From Myxococcales bacterium (GTDB lineage Bacteria > Myxococcota > Polyangia > Nannocystales > Nannocystaceae), in NCBI GenBank assembly GCA_016793465.1, contig JAEUJW010000057.1, positions 110,745 to 174,744 of the forward strand: 64,000 bases of DNA, in the 5' to 3' direction. Both the position numbers and the translations under genes were made by a program. Below, one piece after another: positions 1 through 8,819 of the stretch. Below the pieces are notes generated by a model. That model ran no database searches, had not been told where the DNA came from, and saw only the letters and a program-made list of their open reading frames with translations. Positions within the stretch are counted from its first letter, which is position 1, and each line of letters opens with the position of its first letter.

Positions 1-582
1 CTCGGCGGCGCCGCCGCCCTCGCCCGCGCCGCCCAGCCCGGCCTCGACGCCGTGCTGCTCGACCTCGGCCTGCCCGACATGGACGGCCTCGAGGTGCTCC
101 GCGCCCTGCGCGACGGCATCACCCCGCAGATCCCCGTGCTCGTGCTGACCGCCCGCGACGCCGTCGACGACCGCGTGCGCGCCCTCGACGCCGGCGCCGA
201 CGACTATTTAATCAAGCCGTTCGCGTTCGCCGAGCTGGTCGCCCGCCTGCGCGCGCTGACCCGCCGCGCCGCCGCCCCGCGCTGGGCCCCGCTGGTGTGC
301 GAGGGCCTCGTGCTCGACGACGACCGCGGGGTCCGCTTCGCCGACCAGCGGGTGCTCCTCTCGCCCCGCGAGCACGCGCTGCTGGCCTACCTGCTGCGCC
401 GCCGCGACGAGGTCGTGCCGCGCGTGGAGATCCTCCGCGACGTGTTCGGCTACGTCGGCGACCCCGGCACCAACGCGATCGACGTCCACCTCGTGCACCT
501 GCGACGCAAGCTCGCCGGCGCCCCGCTGACCCTCGAGACCGTGCGCGGCACCGGCCTGCGCGCGCGCACGGAGCCCGCGTGA
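1..582 (+). CDS. OmpR-family response regulator, 5' end outside window
   Basis: The frame is open from the first base, so the N-terminus lies upstream. The visible part starts within the receiver domain: LLDLGLPDMDG carries the phospho-acceptor Asp and YLIKPF the conserved Lys. A winged-helix output domain follows (from about base 355), with the usual late motif VHLVHLRRKL and the turn VRGTGLRA. It would be the DNA-binding half of a two-component system. Its TGA overlaps the GTG of the histidine kinase gene (GTGA), so the two are translationally coupled. The stimulus is unknown. The porin gene 100 bp beyond the kinase is a reasonable target, which is inference. Confidence 0.93.
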   Translation, partial: LGGAAALARAAQPGLDAVLLDLGLPDMDGLEVLRALRDGITPQIPVLVLTARDAVDDRVRALDAGADDYLIKPFAFAELVARLRALTRRAAAPRWAPLVCEGLVLDDDRGVRFADQRVLLSPREHALLAYLLRRRDEVVPRVEILRDVFGYVGDPGTNAIDVHLVHLRRKLAGAPLTLETVRGTGLRARTEPA

Positions 583-1673
583 GCCGCCGACGCACGACCC
601 TCGGCTCCTGGCTCGCCCGCTGGATCGCCCTCGCCACCGCCGCCTCGATCGCCGTCTACGCCGCCACCACCGCCCTCGTGTTCTGGGCCGACGAGGCCTA
701 CGAGGACAGCGCCGACGACGACGAACCGCAGGGCTTCGACGAGGAGGACGCCGCGGAGCTCGTCACCCAGCTCGTCACGGCCCTCGCCCTCGCCGCCCCC
801 GTCGGCATCGCGCTCGCCGCCCTCGGCGCCCGCCTGCTCACCGCCCGCGCCACCCGCCGCATCGACGAGGTCATCACCACCGCCGCCCGCATGTCCGCCG
901 CCGACCTCGCCGCCAGGCTGCCGGTGTCCGGTCAGGGCGACGAACTCGACGACCTCGCCCGCGCCCTCAACAGCCTGTTCGCCCGCATCGACGCCGGCAT
1001 CGCCGCCCAGCGCCAGTTCGCCGCCGACGCCTCGCACGAGCTGCGCTCGCCGCTCACGGTGCTCGCCAGCACCCTCGAGGTCGCCCGCCGACGCCCGCGC
1101 ACCGCCGCCGAGTGGGAGACCTTCGCCGACCGCGCCCAGGGCGAGGTCCGCCACCTCACCGCCCTCGTCGACGGCCTGCTGCAGTTCGCCCGCGCCGGCC
1201 AGCCCCGCCTGGCCCGCCACGACCTCGCGGGCCTCGCCGACGCCGCCGTGGCGCGCTGGTCGAGCGTCGCCGGCGACGCCGGCGTGCGCCTCGAGCTCGC
1301 GCCGGTGCCCGACCTCGCCGCCGACGTCGACGCCGACCTCCTCGGCGTCGCCCTCGGCAACCTGTTCGCCAACGCGATCGCCCACTCGCCCGCCGGCGCG
1401 TCCGTCCACCTCCGCGTCGAGCGGGACGGCGCCGCCGCGCTGCTGCACGTCGACGACGCCGGCCCCGGCGTCCCGCCCGAACAACGCGAGCGCATCCTCG
1501 AACCATTCGTCCGCCGCGCCGCGCCGGCCGCCGACCGCGTGCAGGGCCGCGCCGGCCTCGGACTCGGCCTGGCGATCGTCCGCCGCATCGCCGAGGCCCA
1601 CGGCGGCGCCGTCACCGTCGCCGCCTCCCCCGCCGGCGGCGCCCGCGTCAGCCTGCGCCTGCCGCTCGCCTGA
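579..1673 (+). CDS. Membrane sensor histidine kinase
   Basis: About 364 residues from a GTG start that overlaps the regulator stop. Order of parts: first membrane segment at about residues 10-30; a short, very acidic external loop; second membrane segment at about 62-85; a HAMP-like linker; the phospho-acceptor H box DASHELRSPLTVL; the N box LGNLFANAIAHSP; the G1 box VDDAGPGVPP; the F box ILEPF; and the G2 box GLGLGLAIV. All catalytic motifs look intact. The external loop is only about 30 residues and rich in Asp and Glu, which would suit cation or envelope-stress sensing, though this is only an inference. It forms an operon with the preceding regulator. Confidence 0.95.
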   Translation: MSRRRTTLGSWLARWIALATAASIAVYAATTALVFWADEAYEDSADDDEPQGFDEEDAAELVTQLVTALALAAPVGIALAALGARLLTARATRRIDEVITTAARMSAADLAARLPVSGQGDELDDLARALNSLFARIDAGIAAQRQFAADASHELRSPLTVLASTLEVARRRPRTAAEWETFADRAQGEVRHLTALVDGLLQFARAGQPRLARHDLAGLADAAVARWSSVAGDAGVRLELAPVPDLAADVDADLLGVALGNLFANAIAHSPAGASVHLRVERDGAAALLHVDDAGPGVPPEQRERILEPFVRRAAPAADRVQGRAGLGLGLAIVRRIAEAHGGAVTVAASPAGGARVSLRLPLA

Positions 1674-1781
1674 CGAACTCCTCGCGTCCAGCCGGTCGCT
1701 TCGACCTGTCTCTCAGGACATGCACCGACCTTCATAAAACATTAAGTCGCCCCTCGAGACCACCAGGGCCAACTTCTGGCC

Positions 1782-3068
1782 GTGCCACTCGCCGCACTCG
1801 CCGTCGTCGCCCTCCTCGGGCCGCCCGACTACGGCTCCGAGGACATCCCCGCCGCCCCCGCGCAGCCGGACCCGTCCGCGCGGCCGACCGCGAGCTCCGA
1901 CGCGTTCTACCCGCCCCGCCGCGAGGCCGAGCGCCTCGCCGCCGCCACCGTGGCCCGCCCCGGCGTGTCCTTCGCCCCCGGGAAGGGGTTGAAACTCGCA
2001 AGCAAGGACGAACGCTTCGCCATCTCCCTCGGCCTGCGCACCGGCGTGCTCTACAGCCTGCGCCACACCCCCGAGCACACCTCCCAAGCGCTCGACCTCC
2101 GGCGCCTGCGCCTCCTGCTATTCGGCAACGCGTTCGGCCGCCACAACACGTTTTATGTGCAGCTGGCCTTCGCCCCCCGCGAGCTCGGCCTGCGCGACGG
2201 CGTGCTCCACGAGTCGCCCGCGCTCGACACCTACCTGCGCTTCACCAGGCTGCGCGACGCCACCTTCACCGTCGGCCAGCACCGCGTGCCGTTCAGCCGC
2301 GAGCGCAACGTCTCCGACGTGAACCCGCTACTCGTCGACCGCTCGCTCGTCAACGACGAGTTCTCGCTCGACCGCGACATCGGGCTCGGCGCGCACAGCG
2401 ACGACCTCGGCGGCCTGAGGCGCCTGCGCTACTTCGCCGGCGTGTACCTCGGCGAGGGCCGCAACACCGGGCGGTTCGGCGACGCCGGCCTCCTCTACGT
2501 CGTCCGCGCCGACCTCCTCCCGTTCGGCCTGTTCGACGACTACGAGTCGTCCGACCTGGCCCGCTCGCGCAGGTTCAGGGTCAGCCTCGGCGCCGCCTAC
2601 GCCTTCCACGACCGCGCCCACCGCGACCGCGGCACCGTCGGCGACGTGTTCGCCGACGGCGGCACGATGTCGGCCCACAACGTCACCGCCGACCTCGCCG
2701 CGCGCTGGGCCGGCTGGTCGCTCGACGCCGCCTACCACTGGCGCCGCGCCTGGCGCACGCCCGGCGCCGCCGTCGACGCCGACGGCCAGCCCGTCGCGCC
2801 GATCGCCGCGCGCAACGGCCAGGGCTGGATGATCCAGACCGCATTTTTGATCCCTCGCACCCGCCTCGAGCCCGCGCTGCGCTGGAGCGGCGCCCGCGGC
2901 CTCGGCGTCACCAGCATGCAAGGCCGCGACGAGCTCGGCGGCGGCCTCAACTACTACTTCTACGGCCACAATTTAAAGTTGCAGCTCGACGCCTTCCACA
3001 CCGCCCCGCGCGGCGCCTGGGCGCGGGGCGAGGACACGCTGCGCGTGCAGATCCAGATCAACCTGTGA
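1782..3068 (+). CDS. Phosphate-selective porin O/P-like outer-membrane protein
   Basis: About 428 residues from a GTG start. An N-terminal hydrophobic stretch (LAALAVVALLG) serves as a short signal sequence, followed by a Pro/Ala-rich linker and then alternating beta-strand sequence ending in QIQINL, the kind of aromatic/hydrophobic C-terminal strand recognised by the outer-membrane insertion machinery. The line FTVGQHRVPFSRERN and the overall plan fit the porin O/P family (OprO/OprP type). The substrate cannot be read from sequence. It lies 108 bp after the two-component genes, with an AT-rich patch (ttcataaaacattaag, 1730-1746) that may hold its promoter or operator. Confidence 0.8.
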   Translation: MPLAALAVVALLGPPDYGSEDIPAAPAQPDPSARPTASSDAFYPPRREAERLAAATVARPGVSFAPGKGLKLASKDERFAISLGLRTGVLYSLRHTPEHTSQALDLRRLRLLLFGNAFGRHNTFYVQLAFAPRELGLRDGVLHESPALDTYLRFTRLRDATFTVGQHRVPFSRERNVSDVNPLLVDRSLVNDEFSLDRDIGLGAHSDDLGGLRRLRYFAGVYLGEGRNTGRFGDAGLLYVVRADLLPFGLFDDYESSDLARSRRFRVSLGAAYAFHDRAHRDRGTVGDVFADGGTMSAHNVTADLAARWAGWSLDAAYHWRRAWRTPGAAVDADGQPVAPIAARNGQGWMIQTAFLIPRTRLEPALRWSGARGLGVTSMQGRDELGGGLNYYFYGHNLKLQLDAFHTAPRGAWARGEDTLRVQIQINL

Positions 3069-3303
3069 CCGGCACCGACCGCCTTCTTACCCCCTCGGCG
3101 AAGCGGCCGAGCACCGCGGCGATCGCCAGGTCCGACGGGCGCTCCCCCGGCACCAGCCCGCCGCAGCCGTCCGCGACCACGAACATGTCCCCGACCATCC
3201 CGAGCGCGTCCTCGTTGCGCTTCCGATGACGCCCGGTCCGCGTGGCCCCCGCGTAGTCCGCGAGGGCCGTCGCACCGCGATGCATCGGCTCGATGATCAT
3301 CAT
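3058..3303 (-). pseudogene. Truncated PP2C-type Ser/Thr phosphatase (N-terminal fragment)
   Basis: An 81-residue open frame holding only the beginning of a PP2C domain: GRHRKRNEDALG and the metal-binding VADGCGG are the first two conserved motifs of Stp1-like phosphatases, and the catalytic remainder is absent. The end overlaps the porin gene tail by 11 bp, and its start lies just beside the end of the fusion gene at 3311. Full-length family members are about 240 residues or more, so this is most likely a decayed remnant. A small functional peptide cannot be excluded. Confidence 0.6.
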
Positions 3304-3310
3304 CGATCGC

Positions 3311-6300
3311 TCACACGTGCGTGCGATACACGCTGTAGATCTCCCGCACGTGCGTGGGCAGGTTGACCTCCTCGGCCGCGATCACCTCGTCGGCCGTCAG
3401 CCGCCCGCGGTTGCGCAGCAGCGCCGCCCGCAGCTCCTCCTTGCCCGGCTCGTTGTGGACCTTGCCGAACTGCGTCAGCTGCAGCCACAGCAGGCGCTCG
3501 TTGACCTGCATGGCCTCGCGGATGTGATTGACCCCGCGCTGCGAGATGAAGTTGTGCAGCAGGTCGAGCGCCACCAGCGAGCGGTTGTCGCGCAGCATCG
3601 TCGCCAAGCTGCGCGCCCCCTCGTCGCCGAGGCAGTTGCCGAGCTCGCCGACCGCCACCGTCGCCTTGGTGAACCCGAGGTCGAGCAGCTTCAACGTCGG
3701 GTGCCGCGCCAGCGCCTCGGCCAGCGCGGCGGCCCCGCGCGGCCCGATGCGGTTCGACGCCAGCGACAGCCGCTGCAGCGTGCGGTTGTCCGCCAGCCCG
3801 CGCGCCACCGCGATCGCCCCGTCGTCGCCGAGCCGGTTGCACGACAGGTACAGCGACTCGAGCCCGCAGTCCCCGGCCAGGAACTCGGCGATGCGCCCCG
3901 CCGACGCCTCGGTCACCCCGTTCGTGCCGACGTACAGGTGCCGAAGCGTGGTGTTGCCGTCCGCCCCCGAGAGCGCGTCGAGGATGACCTTCAACCCGTC
4001 GTCGAGCAGCCCGCAGTTGACCAGGTCGAGCACCCGCAGGGTGCGGTTGACCCGCAGCAGCTCGGCCAGCGGCCGCATGCCCGCCGCCTTCAGCGGGTTG
4101 CGCTTCAGCCACAGCGCCGTCACCCGCGTGTCCTCGGCCAGCGCCGCGCACACGTGGGCGATGCCCACCGGCCCGATGTGGTTGCCGGCGATGTACCAGC
4201 AGTCGAGCGGCGAGTCGCCGCGCTCGCGCAGGAACCCGGCGATCGCCGCGGCCCCGCCGTCGCCGATGATGTTGTTGCCGAGCAGCAGCCGCTTCACGTG
4301 GTCGGTGCGCATCATGGCCCCGAGCAGCGGCCGGATGCCCCCGGGCCCGACCACCTGCTTGCACAGGTCGAGCCGCCCGTCGACCGTCAGCGTCCCCTTA
4401 TTGAACGCGGTCTGCCGCTCGACCGCGAGGTTATTGCTTAAGTGCCCGAGCAGCGGATCGAGGTCCTCGAGCGTGCACGGCACCACCGGCTCCGGCTCCG
4501 GCTCCGTCACGGCCCGGGCGATCGGCTCGCCGCGCCGCGACTCGAGCAGCTCCAGCGTGTGCTCGCGCGTGATCGTCGGCCTGCCGGTCTGCTGCAGCAC
4601 CCCGCAGATCAACGAGACCGCCTGGCTGTAGCGCTGATAGGCCAGCCGCCGCGCGAACGTCTCGAGGTCGAACGGCTGCAGCGCCCGCCGCCGCTGCTCG
4701 GGCGCCGCCGGCGGCGACGTCGCCCCGCCCACCCGCTCGCGCAGCTCGATGAACGCCCGCATCGACTCCTTATTAAACATCTCCGCCGCGATGTCGCGGG
4801 CCAGGTGACACACCTTGTCGGTGTGCCCGCCGATCCGCGGCGCCTCGCGGGCGCACAGGCTCGGCCAGCCCGCCTCGTCGCCGGTCGCGGCCCCCTCGCT
4901 CACCAGCGGGATCAGCCGCGCCGCCCGCTGCGAGCTCGCCCCGCCCGGCTTACCGCGCTCGACCGCGATCGCCGCGGCCAGGTCGACGCGCAGACGATTC
5001 TTGAACTGCTCGACGATCTCGTCGTGGATCGCCACCAGCGGCGAGTCTCCCTCGACATCCTCCGGCCCGCGCAGCCCGTACGCCTGCAGCGCCAGCGCCT
5101 GCAGGTCGCGCCACTGCCCGCGCTCCGCCATCTGCTGCACGACCCCGACGACCAGCGAGAGGTCGATCGCCTCCCCGCGCGAGCGGGCCGCCAGCGCCTC
5201 CCAGGCCAGCCCGAGCAGCGACGGCGACTCGACCTGCGCCGGCGACTCCGGCCGCGCCGCCCCGTCGAGCAAGAACCCGCGCACGAACCCGACGATGTCC
5301 GCGTACGGCCACGCCCCCGGCACGAAGTGCCCCCCCGCATGTTTAATTAATTTCGCGGTCGACGGGTCGAACGCCTCGAACAGGGCGATCGACCGGTCCG
5401 GCGTGACGAGGATGTCGTTGAGGCCGAGCACGTGCAGCGCCGGCACCGCGATCGCTGCGGGCCGCATGAACTCGGCGTGCGCCGCGGCCCGCGAGGGGAA
5501 CGCCGAGATGCAGATCGCGAAGCGGAACGCGAACACCGGGTGCGGCTGCATCGCCGCCAGCACGGCCGCCAGCACGCCGCCCTGGGCGAAGCCCACCACT
5601 CCGTCGAACGGCCCGTACTCCTTCACGTACTCCGCCAGCGCGGCGATCGCCGCGTCGACACCCTCATAAACCGAGTTGTCGGCCGACGCCTGCCACCACA
5701 CCCGCTGGAACGGGTTGTCATTGATCTCGCCGAAGGCCGCCAGCGTCGCCTCGCGCGTCTCGCCCTGCGGGCTGTAGATCAGCGGCGACGTCGGATAATA
5801 GAGGTCCGCGACGTCGGCCAGCGCCTCGCGCAGCTTGCGGGCCCGCGCGCGGAACACCTCGCCGTTCTGGCGAAACCCGTGCAGCGCCAGGATCTTGAGC
5901 CGCGGCCCGGACGGCGCCGATTTTTTCGCCTCCGGCTTCGCTGCGGGTGCAGGCGCCGCATCGGCCCGCCGCTCGCGCGGCTGCTGCGAGCGCATGAACA
6001 GCGCCGTGAACTCCGGCCTGTCGAGGAACGCCTGCTCCTCCGGCGTGCTCGCCCGCCCGAGCGCCGCGTTGCGGTGGGGATAACGCCCGAACCGCGCGAG
6101 CACGTCGACGTGCTTCTGCGTGCCGATCCGCCAGCCGCGCGCGGCCCGCTGCTGCGCCCGCGTGCAGCGCGACGCCAGCTCGGCGACACCCGCGAGCGCG
6201 CGCTGCACGTCGGACAGCCGCTCCGAGTGGCTCAGCGTCAGGAACAGGAACAGCGCCTCGACCGGCGCCAGCTCGCGGTCGAGGCCGCGGGCCAGCGCGT

Positions 6301-6667
6301 CCTCGACGACCGCCAGCGCCCGCGCGTCGTGGGCGAACGCCCCCGCGGTCCCGCGGTCGATATGCCGCGGGAACTGGTCGAGCAGCAGCACCAGCGCGAC
6401 CAGCGAGCGCGGCTCCTCGCGCCAGGCGTCCAGCTCGCCGCGGCCCGCCCGGGCCACCAGCTCGCCGAACAGCCGACCTATCTCGTCGTCGACCTCCGGC
6501 CCGGCGCGAAACCACAGCGCCTGCGCGGGCACGTAGCGCTCGGCGAACGGGTCGGCCCGCGGCTCGAAAGCGCCCGAGACGTCCCGCTGGGCGAACCAGT
6601 AATTCCAGACGCGCGCAGCGTCACGGTCAACGAATGGTGCCGTGGACACAGTCATTGCTCCCTCCAA
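3311..6667 (-). CDS. DUF924 + FSH1-like serine-hydrolase fold + leucine-rich-repeat fusion protein
   Basis: About 1118 residues with no obvious signal peptide, so probably cytoplasmic. Residues about 15-225 match DUF924 (VWNYWFAQRD, VLLLDQFPRHI). Residues about 250-470 are an alpha/beta hydrolase of the FSH1 type (KILALHGFRQNGEVF, ... HAGGHFVPG), but the nucleophile elbow reads GFAQGG, with Ala361 where the family has Ser, so hydrolase activity is doubtful. A helical middle region follows, and residues about 735-1080 form ribonuclease-inhibitor-like leucine-rich repeats (LSLASNRIG, LYLSCNRLG). The start could be Met5. All three domains lie in one frame, so this is a true fusion. The function is unknown; the LRR part suggests a protein partner. 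Confidence 0.85.
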   Translation of the reverse strand: MEGAMTVSTAPFVDRDAARVWNYWFAQRDVSGAFEPRADPFAERYVPAQALWFRAGPEVDDEIGRLFGELVARAGRGELDAWREEPRSLVALVLLLDQFPRHIDRGTAGAFAHDARALAVVEDALARGLDRELAPVEALFLFLTLSHSERLSDVQRALAGVAELASRCTRAQQRAARGWRIGTQKHVDVLARFGRYPHRNAALGRASTPEEQAFLDRPEFTALFMRSQQPRERRADAAPAPAAKPEAKKSAPSGPRLKILALHGFRQNGEVFRARARKLREALADVADLYYPTSPLIYSPQGETREATLAAFGEINDNPFQRVWWQASADNSVYEGVDAAIAALAEYVKEYGPFDGVVGFAQGGVLAAVLAAMQPHPVFAFRFAICISAFPSRAAAHAEFMRPAAIAVPALHVLGLNDILVTPDRSIALFEAFDPSTAKLIKHAGGHFVPGAWPYADIVGFVRGFLLDGAARPESPAQVESPSLLGLAWEALAARSRGEAIDLSLVVGVVQQMAERGQWRDLQALALQAYGLRGPEDVEGDSPLVAIHDEIVEQFKNRLRVDLAAAIAVERGKPGGASSQRAARLIPLVSEGAATGDEAGWPSLCAREAPRIGGHTDKVCHLARDIAAEMFNKESMRAFIELRERVGGATSPPAAPEQRRRALQPFDLETFARRLAYQRYSQAVSLICGVLQQTGRPTITREHTLELLESRRGEPIARAVTEPEPEPVVPCTLEDLDPLLGHLSNNLAVERQTAFNKGTLTVDGRLDLCKQVVGPGGIRPLLGAMMRTDHVKRLLLGNNIIGDGGAAAIAGFLRERGDSPLDCWYIAGNHIGPVGIAHVCAALAEDTRVTALWLKRNPLKAAGMRPLAELLRVNRTLRVLDLVNCGLLDDGLKVILDALSGADGNTTLRHLYVGTNGVTEASAGRIAEFLAGDCGLESLYLSCNRLGDDGAIAVARGLADNRTLQRLSLASNRIGPRGAAALAEALARHPTLKLLDLGFTKATVAVGELGNCLGDEGARSLATMLRDNRSLVALDLLHNFISQRGVNHIREAMQVNERLLWLQLTQFGKVHNEPGKEELRAALLRNRGRLTADEVIAAEEVNLPTHVREIYSVYRTHV

Positions 6668-7006
6668 TCAGCGAGCCCGGCACCATACAGACCGCCACCA
6701 GGCTCCGCAAGCGCCGCCGCCCGCATCCCCCGCTGCACCGCCCACGCGCGCACGGATCGCCGATCTGCATCATGCGCAAACCATCGGCGCCGCGTTCGAA
6801 CCACGATTCGTCGGCCTCACGCCGCACCCGCGGTCGCTACACCACCGGCCCCTCGCGCGCGAGCGCCTCGCGGCCCTCGCATCTGCTCGCATCTCCACAC
6901 ATTCGTCACGGCCCACCGTCGCCGCGACATGCCGTCGCCGCGACACGCCCGCGCCACGCCCGCATCACACGCCGACGCCCGCGTTCGCGGTACAACCGCC
7001 GCGCGC
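6668..7006. promoter_or_regulatory. Divergent intergenic region
   Basis: These 339 bp lie between two divergent genes and must hold both promoters. No coding sequence, strong terminator or clear sigma-70 boxes could be picked out by eye. Confidence 0.3.
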
Positions 7007-8683
7007 ATGACCGACGCCTCCCGCCCCCGCCTCGCCGTCGCCTGGGCCATCGCCGTGATCGCCGCCCCCGTCGTCGTCGAGGCCGCGACTCGCCTGCTGT
7101 CCGCATGGACAGGTGACGCCCACCCCGCGGCCCCGCTGGCCCTCGCCGCGATCGTGCCGCCGCTGCTCGCCGGCGCCGTCGCCGTGCTCCGCGGCGCCGC
7201 ATCGCCGCCGATCGCCTGGCTGCTCGCGCTGGTCGCCGCCGCCGTCCTCTTCGCCCTCGCCACCCCGATCCCGCTCGCCCTCGTCGCCGCCCTGCTCGCC
7301 GGCTGGACCGTGTCGGCGATCCCGCGGCTCGCCGTGCACGCCCCCGTCCCGCGCGGCCGCGTCACCGCGTCGCTGTGGGCCCTGCTCGCCGTCATCACGA
7401 TTGTTCAGGTCGGCCGCATGAGCGTGTTCCTCGCCGACCCCGCCGCCACGTGGGGCACCATGGCCCCGAATGACCCGTTCATGACCCGCCACTCGTGCCT
7501 CTCGAGCTACGTGCACGGCGTCGAGCTCGCGCGCCGCGGCGACCGCAACATCTACGACGACCGCTACGGCTCCGACGAGGACGCCAACCCCGGCGAGCTC
7601 GCCCCGATCATCGACACCGGCCCGCTGACCATGGACACCTACGAGTACCCGCCGCAGTTCCTGCTGCTGCCCGGCGCGATCACGGCGCTGACCCGCGACT
7701 TCCTGGCGATCCGCGCCCTGTGGTTCCTGCTGAGCGTCGCCGTCGTCGCGTTCGTCGGCGTCGCGCTCGCGCGCTGGCTCGGCGACGACGCCGAACGCCG
7801 GGCCCGCCTGCTCGTGCTCGTCGTCGCCGTCTCGCCGCCGCTGCTCGTCACCGCCTACTTCGGCAACTTCCAGCTGATGGCGATGGCCCTGTCGGCGCTC
7901 TCCATGGTCTGGATCTGCCGCGGCCACACGCGCCGCGGCGCGGCCCTCCTCGGCTTCGTGATCGGCGCCAAGATCTTCCCCGGCATCCTCGGCATCTGGC
8001 TGCTCGCCACCCGCCGCTTCGCCGCCGCCGCCTGGACGGCCGCGTTCTCCGGGCTCTACATCCTCGTCACGCTCGCCTGGCTCGGCACCCGCCCGTTCAC
8101 CGACTTCTTCACCCACCACCTGCCCCGCCTCGCCAGCGGCGAGACCTTCGCCTTCCTCTCGACCCCACGCGCCTCGATGAGCAACCTCGGCGTGTTCGGC
8201 GTCCCCTTCAAGCTGCGCGTCGCCGGCCTCGACATCTCCGAGTCCGCGGCCTGGACCCTCGCCCGCCAGCTGTCGTGGGGCTACACCCTCGCGCTCGCCG
8301 CCCTCGCCGCCTGGGCCGGCTGGCGCGCGCGCGCGGCCGACAGCGCCGACGACCGTGCCCGCCTCGCCGGCGCGTGGTTCGGCCTGCTCGCGCTCGCCGC
8401 CCTGCGCAGCCCGTTCGCCCCGCCCGAGGCCTACATCCCGCTGGTTTGGGCCCTCGCCCTGCGCGCCGCCGCGGCCCCGCGCCGCCGCGACGTCGCGCTC
8501 GCGGTCGTGCTGTGGATCGCCATCTGCATCGTCATCCCCGTGCCGACCCCCGGCGCCGCGGTCGTCGGCCTGCTCCTCCAGGCCGTGGCCTACGCCGCCG
8601 CGCTCGCGCTCGTGCTCGCGGCCACCCGCGCCGCCAAGAACGCCGGAGCCAGCGGCGAGCCCGGCGGTACACTGCCCGCGTGA
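7007..8683 (+). CDS. GT87-like polytopic membrane glycosyltransferase (DUF2029 family)
   Basis: About 558 residues, mostly hydrophobic, with roughly a dozen membrane segments. A soluble loop after the third or fourth segment contains DRNIYDDRYG and TYEYPPQFLLLP; the YxYPP motif and an acidic first loop are typical of GT87/DUF2029 enzymes, which move a sugar from a polyprenyl-phosphate donor on the outer face of the cytoplasmic membrane. FVIGAKIFPGILG is a second family-like stretch. The ATG at 7007 is the first plausible start. A GTG overlapping its stop opens a short frame to 8835 that looks non-functional. The acceptor is unknown. Confidence 0.82.
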   Translation: MTDASRPRLAVAWAIAVIAAPVVVEAATRLLSAWTGDAHPAAPLALAAIVPPLLAGAVAVLRGAASPPIAWLLALVAAAVLFALATPIPLALVAALLAGWTVSAIPRLAVHAPVPRGRVTASLWALLAVITIVQVGRMSVFLADPAATWGTMAPNDPFMTRHSCLSSYVHGVELARRGDRNIYDDRYGSDEDANPGELAPIIDTGPLTMDTYEYPPQFLLLPGAITALTRDFLAIRALWFLLSVAVVAFVGVALARWLGDDAERRARLLVLVVAVSPPLLVTAYFGNFQLMAMALSALSMVWICRGHTRRGAALLGFVIGAKIFPGILGIWLLATRRFAAAAWTAAFSGLYILVTLAWLGTRPFTDFFTHHLPRLASGETFAFLSTPRASMSNLGVFGVPFKLRVAGLDISESAAWTLARQLSWGYTLALAALAAWAGWRARAADSADDRARLAGAWFGLLALAALRSPFAPPEAYIPLVWALALRAAAAPRRRDVALAVVLWIAICIVIPVPTPGAAVVGLLLQAVAYAAALALVLAATRAAKNAGASGEPGGTLPA

Positions 8684-8819
8684 CCCCCGCGCCGACCCAC
8701 CGCGTCGAGCACCTGCCGGTCGCCGCCCCCGCTCGCCGACCTCGATCGCCCGGCCTACTTCGCGACCGCCGACTCGAAGCTCCCGAGCCCGCCTGCTTCG
8801 CCACGTCCGATTCGAAACA
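8684..8819. other. Convergent intergenic spacer with imperfect tandem repeat
   Basis: Between two converging genes. Two imperfect copies of a roughly 26-bp unit (around 8757-8782 and 8792-8817, each containing ttcgc.ac..ccga.tcgaa) sit side by side. This could be a remnant of a coding repeat or part of a transcription stop. No clear hairpin with a T-tract was seen. Confidence 0.3.

Noticed and set aside
1112..8683. Very long alternative frames such as 1112-3229 and 5432-8683 (+), and many Arg/Pro- or Gly-rich frames
   Set aside because: They lie antisense or out of frame to genes with clear families and have the biased composition produced by GC-saturated third positions.
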